The position numbers were made by a program, and so were the translations under genes. A DNA stretch of 64,000 nt from Clostridium polyendosporum. Lineage in GTDB: Bacteria > Bacillota > Clostridia > Clostridiales > Clostridiaceae. Positions 9,107 to 18,138 of this stretch are shown one piece after another. Positions within the stretch are counted from its first letter, which is position 1; each line of letters opens with the position of its first letter. Below the pieces are notes generated by a model. The model did not search any database, had not been told where the DNA came from, and saw only the letters and a program-made list of their open reading frames with translations. The DNA lies in the NCBI RefSeq assembly GCF_018332455.1, contig NZ_BOPZ01000018.1, forward strand, positions 1-64,000. Direction: 5' to 3'.

Positions 9107-9568
9107 GTGAATCTTAATATAGTATTATATCAACCAGAAATTCCTCAAAATACAGGAAATATTGCAAGAACATGTGTCTTAACTAATTCAAAACTTCACC
9201 TTATAAAGCCATTAGGTTTTAGCTTAGATGAGAAACAATTAAAAAGGGCTGGGCTTGATTATTGGCAATACCTTGATCTTGAAATTCATGAAAGTTATGA
9301 AGCTTTTATAGAAAAATATAGAGATGCAAGAATATTTTTAGCCTCAACACATGCTTCAAAGTTTTATGATGAAGTAGAGTATAAAGAGGGCGATTTTATA
9401 ATGTTTGGTAGGGAATCCTCAGGAGTTCCAGAATATGTGCATAACGAAATTGATGGTATTAGAATTCCAATGATTAATACTTCCACAAGATCACTAAATA
9501 TCTCTAATACAGCAGCAATAGTAGCATATGAGGCACTAAGACAGATTGGATTTCCTAATATGAAATAA
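9107..9568 (+). CDS. trmL: tRNA (cytidine/uridine-34-2'-O)-methyltransferase
   Basis: A 153-residue SPOUT-class methyltransferase of the TrmL/YibK type. It shows the N-terminal LYQPEIPQNTGNIAR, the knot segments FGRESSGVP and IRIPM, and the C-terminal RSLNISNTAAIVAYEALRQ that binds S-adenosylmethionine. The family methylates the ribose at the wobble base of certain leucine tRNAs in the cytoplasm. The start is GTG with CGGAGGGA upstream. The degV gene follows after 15 bp and is probably co-transcribed. Confidence 0.92.
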   Translation: MNLNIVLYQPEIPQNTGNIARTCVLTNSKLHLIKPLGFSLDEKQLKRAGLDYWQYLDLEIHESYEAFIEKYRDARIFLASTHASKFYDEVEYKEGDFIMFGRESSGVPEYVHNEIDGIRIPMINTSTRSLNISNTAAIVAYEALRQIGFPNMK

Positions 9569-9583
9569 AAGGGGTAGAGTGCA

Positions 9584-10423
9584 ATGTCAAAGATTAAGAT
9601 AATAACAGATAGCACAGCGGATATTCCTATAGAGTTGCTTAGAAAGCATGGAGTAGAAGTATTACCTTTACTTATCAATTTTGGAGAGGAAAGTTACCTC
9701 GATGGTGTAGAAATAGACCTTAAAACCATGCTTAAGAAAATAAAAGAAGAGAACACTCTTCCAACTACTTCTCAGGTTACACCAAATAGGTTTTATGACT
9801 GTTATAAAAAGTACCTTGATGAGGGTTATAAAATTATTTCTATTCATATTTCATCAGAACTGAGTGGAACATATAGCGCTGCGTGTATAGCAAGGGATAT
9901 GTTTGAAACAAAAGATATTATAGTTATAGATTCAAGAAATGTAACTTCAGGTCTTGGGATACTTGTATTAAAAGCTATAGCTTTAAGGGATAAGGGTTTT
10001 TCTATAGAAGAGATAGAAAAGAAAATTGTTGAAACTATCCCTCATATTAATAATGCTATAGGTTTTGAGAGTTTAGATAATTTAGTTAGGGGAGGAAGGT
10101 TATCTAAAACTGCTGGAATGATAGGAAGTGTCCTTGGAATAAAGTTGATAATAGCAATTAAGGATGGAAAAGTGGCTCTAGTAGAAAAAGTAAGAGGAAG
10201 CAAGAAAGTAGTAAGATCTATCATTAAAGTTTTTGAAGGACATAGTAGAAAAGAAGGAGAACCTGTTGTACTTGTTCATATAGAAAATCAGGATATTTAT
10301 GAGCCTTTAAAACAATATTTTAAGGAAAATAATATAGAATATATTGATGCAGAAGTAGGATGTACAGTAGGTATTCATTCAGGTCCAAAAGCTTGTGGAA
10401 TATTCTTTGTAGAAAACTTCTAA
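9584..10423 (+). CDS. DegV family fatty-acid-binding protein
   Basis: 279 residues with the DegV signature IITDSTADIP at the N-terminus, TSQVTPNRF, SSELSGTY, and the C-terminal SGPKACGIFF. DegV/FakB proteins bind a fatty acid in a deep pocket and present it to FakA kinase for phospholipid synthesis. No fakA is visible in the window, so which role this copy plays is inferred only from the family. AAAGGGG precedes ATG 9584. It shares a transcript with trmL and is followed by a strong terminator. Confidence 0.9.
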   Translation: MSKIKIITDSTADIPIELLRKHGVEVLPLLINFGEESYLDGVEIDLKTMLKKIKEENTLPTTSQVTPNRFYDCYKKYLDEGYKIISIHISSELSGTYSAACIARDMFETKDIIVIDSRNVTSGLGILVLKAIALRDKGFSIEEIEKKIVETIPHINNAIGFESLDNLVRGGRLSKTAGMIGSVLGIKLIIAIKDGKVALVEKVRGSKKVVRSIIKVFEGHSRKEGEPVVLVHIENQDIYEPLKQYFKENNIEYIDAEVGCTVGIHSGPKACGIFFVENF

Positions 10424-10425
10424 GT

Positions 10426-10470
10426 AAAAAGACAGATGCAAGTGTAATGCTTTGCCAATCTGTCTTTTTT
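10426..10470 (+). terminator. Terminator of trmL-degV
   Basis: AAAAAGACAGAT / ATCTGTCTTTTTTT, a 12-bp stem with a long T-run. Confidence 0.85.
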
Positions 10471-10510
10471 TATTTTAGTATTTAATAATAGTCGTTTAGA
10501 AAAAGTAAAA

Positions 10511-10671
10511 TTGAATACTCATCAAGCCTATTAAAGATACACAACTTCAATCCTTAATTAATTCAGGAAAACAGCCTAGACATGCAATGCTTTTTGCTGA
10601 ATTATAAATTATGAAGTTGTTTATCTATTTTAACTAGATTTCACAAAGTGAAATGGCAGCATATAAAGCAT
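10511..10671. repeat. Repeat B with a complete repeat A nested inside
   Basis: Reverse-oriented B halves (tactcatcaagcctattaaa ... ttaactagatttcacaaagt) flank a full A element (10531-10630). A has GATACACAACTTCAAT and ATGAAGTTGTTTATC ends and an ATTCAG/CTGAAT internal stem. It is one of the clearest nested copies. Confidence 0.75.
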
Positions 10672-10736
10672 TAGGTATAGAAAATATATAAGTAGATATT
10701 CTAAATATAGAGAGTGTAAAAGTTCAGAGCAGAGCT

Positions 10737-10777
10737 AAAACTTATTAAATTAAAAGTTATAAAGTTGTTTACCTATA
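10737..10777. repeat. Isolated repeat A right end
   Basis: AAAAGTTATAAAGTTGTTTACCTATAA-type right terminus just upstream of the BMP pseudogene; no left partner is clear. Confidence 0.4.
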
Positions 10778-10859
10778 AAATGAGTTGATAAAATTTTTTA
10801 TAGTTGAAAATGTTTTATTAGCAAATATTAATATATAAAATCTTGGGAGGGATTGTTTG

Positions 10860-11930
10860 ATGAATAAAAAGAGACTAGTAGCTACTCTAGCTTCTATGGC
10901 TATTATAGCAACTTCATTGGGAGGCTGTAAAGGTGAACAAGAAAGTACTTCAGGTGGAAAAACAAACAAGTCAAAAGTTAAAATAGGAATGGTGACAGAC
11001 TAAGGTGGACTTGGAGATAAGTCATTCAATGATGCGGCTTATGAGGGCCTTAAAAAGGTTGAGAAAGATTTAGGCGTGAAGGTAACTGTTCTTGAATCTA
11101 AACAAGAAGAAGATTATGAACCAAATTTAAAAAAATTAGCAAAGGATAGCGACTTAACCTTTGCTATAGGATTTTTAATGAAAGATTCTTTAACAAAAAT
11201 CTCTAAAGATATGGGAGAAAAAAATTTCGCAATTATTGATGCTGTTGTTGATTCATCAAATGTGAAATCAATTGTATTTAAGGAAGATGAAGGCTCATTT
11301 TTAATGGGAATTATAGCTGGTAAAATGACAAAAACAAATAAGGTTGGATTTATTGGTGGTGTGGATGGATCAACAGTTCAAAAATTTGAATCTGGATATA
11401 ATGCTGGTGTTAAGGCTGTAAATCCAGCTGCTGCAGAAGGATTAATTAGTAGAAAAACAGTTAAGTATGTTGGAAGTTTTAGTGATCCAAAAAAGGGATA
11501 TGAGCTGGCTAAGGTGTTATATAACGATGGTTGTGACGTTATATATCATGCTTCTGGCTCCTCAGGACTAGGATTATTAAAAGCTGCTAAAGAATCGAAA
11601 AAATGGGCTATAGGAGTTGATCAAGATCAAGCTGTAACAGCACCAGACTATAAGGAGGCTATACTTTCATCAATGGTTAAAAAAGTTGATGCTGCTGCTT
11701 ATGAGGCTTCAAAAGAAGTAATTGAAGGTAAGTTTAGAGGTGGTAAGGCAAATATATTAGTAATAGGTCTTAAGGGTGATGGTGTTGGAATGGCTCCTAC
11801 AACTAAAAATAATACTCCACAGGATGTTATTGATTTAGCTGATAAATATAAAAATGCTATAGTAGATGGAAAGTTTAAGGTTCCATCTAAGTTAGAAGAA
11901 GTTAGAGAATTCACAGTTCCAGCAATGTGA
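10860..11930 (+). pseudogene. BMP-family ABC substrate-binding lipoprotein, nonsense-interrupted
   Basis: Reading from ATG 10860 (GGGAGG upstream) gives a lipoprotein signal ending in the lipobox SLGGC, a Ser/Gly/Lys linker, and KIGMVTD followed by an in-frame TAA at 11001-11003 (codon 48). The same frame then continues uninterrupted as GGLGDKSFNDAAYEGLKKV to a stop at 11930, giving 356 codons, the usual size. Family members (BmpA/Med/PnrA-like) bind nucleosides for an ABC transporter. No permease or ATPase gene is adjacent. The rest of the frame is well conserved (FIGGVDGS, GYNAGVKA, HASGSSGLG), so the stop is recent, is a sequencing error, or is read through. Confidence 0.85.
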
Positions 11931-11938
11931 ATCATTAA

Positions 11939-11973
11939 TTTTCAGCCAGATTTCGTTTCAGGAAATGGCAGCA
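11939..11973. repeat. Repeat B right-half relic
   Basis: TTCAGCCAGATTTCGTTTCA followed by GGAAATGGCAGCA matches the hairpin-bearing half of B in reverse orientation. Confidence 0.55.
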
Positions 11974-12007
11974 AAAAAACTAGATGATTTCTCATCTAGT
12001 TTTTTTA
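11973..12007 (+). terminator. Terminator after the BMP pseudogene
   Basis: AAAACTAGATGA / TCATCTAGTTTT stem with a T7 run. Confidence 0.85.
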
Positions 12008-12008
12008 C

Positions 12009-12060
12009 AGTTTGCTGAAAAACCCCCTGTTTAAAAAACAGAGGGGTTTTCTAGCAAACT
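12009..12060. other. Long near-perfect hairpin
   Basis: Nested arms AGTTTGCT/AGCAAACT, AAAACCCC/GGGGTTTT and CTGTT/AACAG form one extended stem of about 21 bp. It lies directly after the BMP terminator, and its inner part could itself act as a terminator in either direction. Confidence 0.7.
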
Positions 12061-12123
12061 TGTGGATAAATTTTAAAAGAGAGCTTTTCTATTAATTTGA
12101 ATAAAATTTTATATAAATCTATA

Positions 12124-12352
12124 GAAGATAGTCTCATTGCTATCTTCTTCATATTCTGACTCTTTAGGAAACTATAAAATTGAAGAATTGTGGGTAACTT
12201 GAAATTGTAATTTAGGACGGCCAGTTTAATTACGACATATAAAGAGTAAAAAATAAAATATAGTTCGCCTGCCAATTTTTCCTCACATGTGTTCGGAAAG
12301 GCAGATACGTAAAAAAATCGACAGCTCCACAGTCGCCTTGGCGATTTTTTTA
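12124..12352 (+). ncRNA. Candidate structured non-coding RNA region
   Basis: No plausible gene lies here. In order there are a GAAGATAG/CTATCTTC hairpin (12124-12147), the 89-bp element (12159-12247), a hairpin pairing CTGCC...TTCC with GGAA.GGCAG (about 12270-12303), and a terminator-like AAAAAATCG/CGATTTTTT stem with a T7 run (12312-12351). A dense hairpin series that ends in an intrinsic terminator is what a small RNA gene would look like. No known family was recognised, and transcription is unproven. Confidence 0.4.
12159..12247. repeat. 89-bp two-copy element, copy 2
   Basis: Same length and same ACTCTTTA/TAAAGAGT ends as 114-202. Differences are scattered single bases, mostly near the left end, and the region after it (aaaaaataaaat) is also shared. 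Confidence 0.65.
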
Positions 12353-12542
12353 TACCTGTTCACTTTTAATTTATAGAAATTTATATTAATAATAGAATAA
12401 ACGTAAATTAACCATGGAATGGTGGCGTTTGCACAACAATAAATCACTGGGTTAAATTTTTTATGCTTGTTTATTCAGAAAATTTAAAATAAAATTATAA
12501 TATGGTATAAGCTTAAGATTAAAATATAAAGAGGGATTGATT

Positions 12543-13916
12543 ATGGGAATGGAATTAACATTTAATTTAACTCAGGAACAGAGACTTGTATTAACACAGC
12601 AAATGCAATTATCAATAAAGTTATTACAGATGTCTAATATTGATTTGGTTAGTTATATTGAAAAGGAATACATGGAGAATCCAGTACTTGAAAGTCAGCC
12701 TAATGTTGGTGATGGTGAAGTAAAGCTTCAAGATAGATATGACTATAAAGAGATGATAAAGTACTTTGAATCTGATAATTATGGTTCTCAGAGTTATGGA
12801 AACTATGATGAAGAAGAAGTTTCTCCTTTTACATTCATATCTTCAAAAAAAACATTAAAAGACTATTTACATGAACAGGTTTTAGAATTAAATGAAGATG
12901 AATACATAAATTGTATTTGTGACTATATAATAGAAAATCTAGACTCAAGAGGATACCTAGATATTTCTCTTCAGGATTTATGTAGAGAATTAAATATATC
13001 AACAGAAATGGGACAAAAAGCTTTAGAGATTATTCAGAAATTTGAACCTTATGGAATAGGGGCTAGGGATTTAAACGAATGCTTAATTATACAGCTAAAT
13101 GTAAAAGGAATTTTAAATGAACATTTGCAGATGATTGTAGATGAACATCTAGGAGATTTGGCTGAAAATAAGTATGTAAATATTGCAAAAAAGTTAAATA
13201 TAACACCACAAAAGGCACAGGAATATGGAGATATAATAAAATCTTTAGAACCAAAACCTTCAAGAGGTTTCTATACTGGAGATGAGGTTAAGTTTATTAT
13301 TCCTGATGCTGAAATAAGGAAAATAGATGGTCAGTATTTTATTATAATGAATGAAGGTGTACTTCCTAAGCTTTCTATTAATCCTTTATATAAGCAAATA
13401 ATAAATGAGGGTGCAGATAAGTGTGCTCAAAGTTATGTTAAAGAAAAAATGGGAAGTGCCTTATTTTTAATAAAGAGTATAGAACAGCGGAAAAATACAA
13501 TATATAGAGTTCTAGAAAAAATACTAGACAAGCAATTAGAATATTTTGATAAAGGTGAGTCCTATTTAAAACCAATGACTTTGAAGGAAATTGCAGAAGA
13601 GCTCGACGTTCATGAATCTACTGTAAGTAGAGCCATTAGAGAAAAATATATTCTTACATCAAGAGGAACAGTAAAAATAAAAGATTTATTTACAATGGGT
13701 ATACAAAGTAATGAAAATGATGAAGATATAGCAGTTATAAATATTAAGAAAACCATTAAGCAATTAATTGATAGTGAAGATAAGAAAAAACCTTTTTCAG
13801 ATCAAGTCATATGTGATGAACTTAATAAATTAAAAATGAATATTTCAAGACGAACAGTCGCAAAATATAGAGAGGAGATGGGAATAAAGTCTTCAAGCAA
13901 AAGAAAAAGATTTTAA
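12543..13916 (+). CDS. rpoN: RNA polymerase sigma-54 factor
   Basis: 457 residues with all sigma-54 regions. The Gln/Leu-rich activator-interaction region I is residues 1-45 (LTQQMQLSIKLLQMS), followed by an acidic region II, the core-binding domain, a helix-turn-helix (LKEIAEELDVHESTVSRAIR) and the C-terminal RpoN box ISRRTVAKYREEMG. Sigma-54 directs transcription from -24/-12 promoters and needs AAA+ activators. ATG 12543 is chosen over TTG 12537 because AAGAGGGA lies six bases upstream of the ATG. It sits immediately before cggR, a placement also seen in other clostridia; a terminator separates the two. Confidence 0.95.
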   Translation: MGMELTFNLTQEQRLVLTQQMQLSIKLLQMSNIDLVSYIEKEYMENPVLESQPNVGDGEVKLQDRYDYKEMIKYFESDNYGSQSYGNYDEEEVSPFTFISSKKTLKDYLHEQVLELNEDEYINCICDYIIENLDSRGYLDISLQDLCRELNISTEMGQKALEIIQKFEPYGIGARDLNECLIIQLNVKGILNEHLQMIVDEHLGDLAENKYVNIAKKLNITPQKAQEYGDIIKSLEPKPSRGFYTGDEVKFIIPDAEIRKIDGQYFIIMNEGVLPKLSINPLYKQIINEGADKCAQSYVKEKMGSALFLIKSIEQRKNTIYRVLEKILDKQLEYFDKGESYLKPMTLKEIAEELDVHESTVSRAIREKYILTSRGTVKIKDLFTMGIQSNENDEDIAVINIKKTIKQLIDSEDKKKPFSDQVICDELNKLKMNISRRTVAKYREEMGIKSSSKRKRF

Positions 13917-13955
13917 TCCTTACTTTTCCGTAAGCCATATTTAAGCTAAGTGGGT

Positions 13956-13987
13956 GAAATTCTCCCATTCTTAAGGGTGGGAGTTTC
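13956..13987. mobile_element. IS200/IS605-like end hairpin relic
   Basis: GAAATTCTCCCATTC ... GGGTGGGAGTTTC forms a stem-loop of the type found at the ends of IS200/IS605 elements. No transposase gene is nearby, so this would be a relic or an unrelated hairpin. Confidence 0.3.
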
Positions 13988-14009
13988 ATAGCCCTTGCCG
14001 ATAGTTCAT

Positions 14010-14046
14010 GCTAAGCTGCCGTAATGGCTTGCTTAGCTTTTTTTTA
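14010..14046 (+). terminator. Terminator of rpoN
   Basis: GCTAAGC / GCTTAGC stem with an inner CC/GG pair, followed by a T8 run. Confidence 0.8.
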
Positions 14047-14069
14047 ATTAAAATATTTTTTAATCTATC

Positions 14070-14131
14070 TTTTAAAATTTAGGTGTGTCGCATATAATAA
14101 TGATGTGGGACATGAAAGTTTCAGGTGGGAC
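14070..14131 (+). promoter_or_regulatory. cggR promoter with CggR-type operator
   Basis: TATAAT at 14093-14098 with a weak T/A-rich -35. Directly downstream are two TGGGAC boxes (14106-14111 and 14126-14131) exactly 20 bp apart. That matches the spacing of the GGGAC boxes in the known Bacillus CggR operator and implies autoregulation. Confidence 0.75.
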
Positions 14132-14157
14132 GTTGGAAGACCAAAGGGGTGTTTATC

Positions 14158-15192
14158 TTGCAGAAAATATTAAAGTTACAAAAGACAATAGTTCCCGAAC
14201 TAGTAGAAGTTTTGGAAAAAAGATATAACATATTAAGAGCTATATATTATAATCAACCAATCGGAAGAAGAATATTAGCCAATATGCTGAGCCTTGGCGA
14301 AAGAATTATCAGAACTGAGATAAACTTCTTGAAGTCCCAAGGACTAATAGAGATTAATACTCCGGGAATGACAGTAACACAAGAAGGCGAAGAACTACTA
14401 GAGAATCTTAATGATTTTATTCATGAACTTAAAGGTTTGTCAGATATTGAAGAAACCATAAGAGAAGCATTAGGACTTAAAAAAGTTATAGTGGTTCCAG
14501 GAGATATGGAAAATGACCATACTATATTAAAAGAAATTGGTAAGGCAGCAGCTAATTATGCTAAAACCATTATTAAAAATGGAGATATAATAGCAGTAAC
14601 AGGTGGTAGTACAATAAAAGAAGTTGTTGATAGTTTTCCTAAAATAAGTAACGTACATGATGTCATGGTTGTGCCAGCAAGAGGTGGCATGGGCAAAAAA
14701 GTTGAAACTCAGGCAAATACTTTAGCAGCCAGATTAGCTGGAAAACTTAATGGTAGTTATAAGCTATTACATGTTCCTGAAAATCTTAGTGAAGAAATTT
14801 TAGAAACACTTATTCAACAAAAACAGATTAAAGAAGTTATTGATACTATACATAAAGCAAATATTTTAATTTATGGTATAGGACGAGCCGACAAAATGGG
14901 TACTAAAAGAGGTTTATCTGATGAACAATTAAGTAGGTTGATGGAAAGTGGAGCCATTGGGGAGGCTTTTGGATGCTATTTTAATAAAGAGTCTAAAGTT
15001 GTATGTTTAAGCCCAACTTTAGGTATAAATATAAATGATGTGAATAAAATTTCTATTCATATAGCTGTTGCAGGAGGAAAGAATAAGGTAGAAGCTATTC
15101 TTGCAACAGAATTAAATAAAGAATACGGTGTTCTTATAACTGATGAAGGTGCTGCTGAAAAAATAATTGAAATTATAAATAAGGATGCATAA
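14158..15192 (+). CDS. cggR: Central glycolytic genes regulator
   Basis: A 344-residue SorC/CggR-family repressor. An N-terminal helix-turn-helix (PIGRRILANMLSLGERIIRTEINFLKSQGLI) is followed by the sugar-binding domain with TGGST, VPARGGMG, ANTLAARLAG and the C-terminal VAGGKNKVEAI and LITDEGAA. In Bacillus, CggR represses the gapA operon and releases DNA when fructose-1,6-bisphosphate binds. The frame opens further upstream, but TTG 14158 is chosen because AAAGGGGTG lies seven bases before it and the protein then matches family length (B. subtilis about 340). It precedes gap by 577 bp, with TGGGAC boxes at both promoters. Confidence 0.92.
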   Translation: MQKILKLQKTIVPELVEVLEKRYNILRAIYYNQPIGRRILANMLSLGERIIRTEINFLKSQGLIEINTPGMTVTQEGEELLENLNDFIHELKGLSDIEETIREALGLKKVIVVPGDMENDHTILKEIGKAAANYAKTIIKNGDIIAVTGGSTIKEVVDSFPKISNVHDVMVVPARGGMGKKVETQANTLAARLAGKLNGSYKLLHVPENLSEEILETLIQQKQIKEVIDTIHKANILIYGIGRADKMGTKRGLSDEQLSRLMESGAIGEAFGCYFNKESKVVCLSPTLGININDVNKISIHIAVAGGKNKVEAILATELNKEYGVLITDEGAAEKIIEIINKDA

Positions 15193-15237
15193 AACTTCTC
15201 TTAAAGAACAAAATTAAGTTAGTACAGATATAAAAAA

Positions 15238-15334
15238 AATTATAAAACACTTTGTGAAGTGGTAGCAAATATCTTCGATATGTAATGATTTTTCATGAAT
15301 TATGCATTTAGTTATGAAGTTGTATATCCGTAGA
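15238..15334. repeat. Repeat B half plus repeat A right half
   Basis: B-type ACTTTGTGAAGTGGTAGCAA is followed by A core (tcatgaattatgcatttagt) and A right end (tatgaagttgtatatcc). It fills part of the cggR-gap gap. Confidence 0.55.
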
Positions 15335-15559
15335 ATGTTAATTTGTATAAATATGTAAAAGACAAATTATAATATATATTTATGTTTGTTTGTAGTATTA
15401 TAGAATATATTCAATAAATTAGGATAAAAGTTTGGCGCTTTAGGATGAAAAAGGTAAATACGGAATTTAGATTGTGCAATTATTGGAGTAAATTATATTG
15501 GTATTATTGCTATTTATTCCGTGTTTAATAATTTTTTTACAATTTTTTTAAAATTACTA

Positions 15560-15621
15560 TTTAAAAATCTCTCTAGATAACTTATAATATAGTTGTGGGA
15601 CGAAAAAATATATACTGGGAC
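15560..15621 (+). promoter_or_regulatory. gap promoter with CggR-type operator
   Basis: TATAAT at 15583-15588 with a poor -35 (TTTAAA about 17 bp upstream). TGGGAC boxes at 15596-15601 and 15616-15621 are 20 bp apart and begin at the expected transcription start, a roadblock position. The mRNA leader would be about 175 nt. Confidence 0.8.
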
Positions 15622-15768
15622 AATAAGTGACCAGTTGTATCGACAATATATTTATTATTACGTAAGTATTAAAAGTTATAATACTTTGCGATTTAAACAT
15701 GATATAAAATATTTTTTATAAATATTTTACAATAAATTTTATACAAAAGGTTTTAGGAGGTATTCGTA

Positions 15769-16773
15769 ATGACAAGAGTAGCTATTAATGGTTTTGGAAG
15801 AATAGGAAGATTAGCATTAAGATTAATGATCGACAACCCAGAATTCCAAGTGGTTGCAATAAACGATTTAACAGATGCTAAGACTTTAGCACACTTATTC
15901 AAATATGACTCAGCTCAAGGAAGATTCAATGGTGAAATAGAAGTTAAAGAAGGCGCTTTCGTAGTTAATGGAAAAGAAATAAAAGTAACTGCTGAAAGAA
16001 ATCCAGCTGACTTACCATGGGGAGAATTAGAAGTAGACGTAGTATTAGAATGTACTGGTTTCTTCACTGCAAAAGAAAAAGCAGAAAGCCACATCAAAGC
16101 TGGTGCAAAGAAAGTTGTTATATCAGCACCTGCAACTGGCGACTTAAAGACAGTTGTATTCAACGTAAACCAAGACGTATTAGATGGAACAGAAACAGTT
16201 ATTTCTGGTGCATCATGTACAACAAACTGCTTAGCTCCAATGGCTAAAGTATTAAACGACAAGTTTGGTATAACAAAAGGATTCATGACTACAATCCATG
16301 CTTATACAAATGACCAAAATACTTTAGACGCTCCACACGGAAAAGGAGATTTAAGAAGAGGAAGAGCTGCTGCTGCAAACATCGTTCCAAATTCAACTGG
16401 TGCAGCTAAAGCTATCGGTTTAGTTATACCAGGATTAGCTGGTAAATTAGACGGAGGAGCTCAAAGAGTTCCAGTTATAACTGGTTCATTAACTGAATTA
16501 GTAGTAACTTTAGATAAGAAAGCTACTAAAGATGAAATCAACGCTGCAATGAAAGCTGCTGCTAATGATTCATTCGGATACACTGAAGAAGAATTAGTAT
16601 CTTCAGACGTAATCGGAATCAACTTTGGTTCATTATTCGATGCTACTCAAACTAAGGTTATGGAAGTAAATGGTGAGCAATTAGTTAAAGTTGCTTCATG
16701 GTACGACAATGAAATGTCATACACTTCACAATTAATCAGAACTTTAAAATATTTTGTAGAAATCGCAAAATAA
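15769..16773 (+). CDS. gap: Glyceraldehyde-3-phosphate dehydrogenase
   Basis: A 334-residue GAPDH. Rossmann motif [12 protein letters not shown] is at the N-terminus, and catalytic Cys (residue 150) lies in [12 protein letters not shown]. Also seen are the HAYTNDQ strand, the S-loop around [13 protein letters not shown] and the C-terminal SWYDNEMSY. It oxidises glyceraldehyde-3-phosphate to 1,3-bisphosphoglycerate with NAD+ in the cytoplasm. A near-ideal AGGAGGT site and strongly biased codons (frequent AAC, GAC, ATC against A/T-rich neighbours) point to very high expression. It is the first structural gene of the CggR-controlled block. Confidence 0.98.
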   Translation: MTRVAINGFGRIGRLALRLMIDNPEFQVVAINDLTDAKTLAHLFKYDSAQGRFNGEIEVKEGAFVVNGKEIKVTAERNPADLPWGELEVDVVLECTGFFTAKEKAESHIKAGAKKVVISAPATGDLKTVVFNVNQDVLDGTETVISGASCTTNCLAPMAKVLNDKFGITKGFMTTIHAYTNDQNTLDAPHGKGDLRRGRAAAANIVPNSTGAAKAIGLVIPGLAGKLDGGAQRVPVITGSLTELVVTLDKKATKDEINAAMKAAANDSFGYTEEELVSSDVIGINFGSLFDATQTKVMEVNGEQLVKVASWYDNEMSYTSQLIRTLKYFVEIAK

Positions 16774-16819
16774 TTTTATAAGTAAATAATTAAAGATTGA
16801 AGATGTAAACATAGTATAT

Positions 16820-16863
16820 AGGTCTGGTTTTGTAGTTAAGGCTATGAGGCCAGACCTTTTTAA
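16820..16863 (+). terminator. Hairpin between gap and pgk
   Basis: AGGTCTGG / CCAGACCT stem followed by TTTTT. Inside the glycolytic block it may act as a partial terminator or stabilise the gap mRNA 3' end, giving more gap than pgk message. Confidence 0.65.
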
Positions 16864-16890
16864 ACAAAATAAATCTAAGAGGTGAAAGTT

Positions 16891-18084
16891 ATGAGCTTTA
16901 ATAAGAAGACAATCGAAGATATCCAAGTTAAAGGTAAAAGAGTATTAGTAAGATGTGACTTTAATGTTCCATTAAAAGATGGCGTTATAACTGATGAAAA
17001 TAGATTAAATGGAGCACTTCCAACAATAAAGTACTTAGTTGAAAATGGTGCAAAGGTTATACTTTGCTCACACTTAGGAAAAGCTAAGGGACCAGATGCA
17101 ACAAAAACATTAGCACCAGTTGCTAAAAGATTAGGCGAAATGTTAGGAAAAGAAGTAGTTTTCGCTGCTGATGATACAGTAGTTGGAGAAAATGCTAAAA
17201 AAGCAGTTGCTGACATGCAAGAAGGAGACGTTGTTCTTTTAGAAAATACAAGATTCAGACCAGAAGAAGGAAAGAACGAAGAAAGCTTCTCAAAAGATTT
17301 AGCAAGCTTAGCAGATGTATTTGTTAACGATGCATTCGGAACAGCTCACAGAGCTCACTGTTCAACAGTAGGAGTAACTAATTTTGTTGATACAGCTGTA
17401 TGCGGATACTTAATCCAAAAGGAATTAAAGTTCTTAGGTGAAGCAGTTCAAAGCCCAGTTAGACCATTCGTAGCTATATTAGGTGGAGCTAAGGTTTCAG
17501 ATAAGATCAATGTTATCAATAACTTATTAGAAAAAGTTGATACATTAATCATAGGTGGAGGAATGGCTTATACATTCTTAAAATCTCAAGGATACGAAAT
17601 CGGTACTTCATTATTAGAAGCTGATAAAGTAGATTACGCTAAAGAGATGTTAGATAAGGCTGCTGCTAAGGGCGTTAAGTTATTACTTCCAGTAGATAAC
17701 GTTGTAGCTGATAAGTTTGCTGCAGATGCAACTCCAGTTGTAACTGAAGATCAAAATATTCCAGAAGGACATATGGGATTAGATATCGGACCTAAGACAG
17801 CTAAGTTATATGCAGATGCTGTTAAGGAAGCTAAGACTGTAATCTGGAACGGACCAATGGGAGTATTCGAATTCGAAAACTTTGCAAAAGGAACTGTTGC
17901 AGTTGCAGAAGCTATGGCAAACACAGATGCAACAACTGTAATCGGCGGAGGAGACTCAGCTGCTGCTGTTAATATCTTAGGATTTGGTGATAAGATGACT
18001 CACATCTCAACTGGTGGTGGAGCTTCACTTGAATTCTTAGAAGGAAAAGTACTTCCAGGAATAGCTGCTTTAAACGATAAATAA
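16891..18084 (+). CDS. pgk: Phosphoglycerate kinase
   Basis: 397 residues, the usual bacterial size. Recognised motifs are [12 protein letters not shown], the [11 protein letters not shown] substrate-binding segment, [25 protein letters not shown] and the C-terminal nucleotide-binding GGGDSAAA with [15 protein letters not shown]. It transfers phosphate from 1,3-bisphosphoglycerate to ADP. An in-frame GTG (16882) exists, but GAGGTG at 16879-16884 is placed for ATG 16891. It follows gap after 117 bp and shares its biased codon use. Confidence 0.98.
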   Translation: MSFNKKTIEDIQVKGKRVLVRCDFNVPLKDGVITDENRLNGALPTIKYLVENGAKVILCSHLGKAKGPDATKTLAPVAKRLGEMLGKEVVFAADDTVVGENAKKAVADMQEGDVVLLENTRFRPEEGKNEESFSKDLASLADVFVNDAFGTAHRAHCSTVGVTNFVDTAVCGYLIQKELKFLGEAVQSPVRPFVAILGGAKVSDKINVINNLLEKVDTLIIGGGMAYTFLKSQGYEIGTSLLEADKVDYAKEMLDKAAAKGVKLLLPVDNVVADKFAADATPVVTEDQNIPEGHMGLDIGPKTAKLYADAVKEAKTVIWNGPMGVFEFENFAKGTVAVAEAMANTDATTVIGGGDSAAAVNILGFGDKMTHISTGGGASLEFLEGKVLPGIAALNDK

Positions 18085-18138
18085 TTATTTCGTTAAGTAA
18101 GAGCTATATTGGATTGAAAAAATTATAGAATGAAAAGT

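Noticed and set aside
12418-12445. Possible sigma-54 promoter upstream of rpoN (GG and GC elements near TGGTGGCGTTTGCA)
   Set aside because: The GG and GC doublets are 8 or 13 bases apart, not the 10 required for a -24/-12 promoter.
15915-16286. Antisense frame across gap
   Set aside because: It mirrors the strongly biased codons of gap; there is no start signal and the product is not protein-like.
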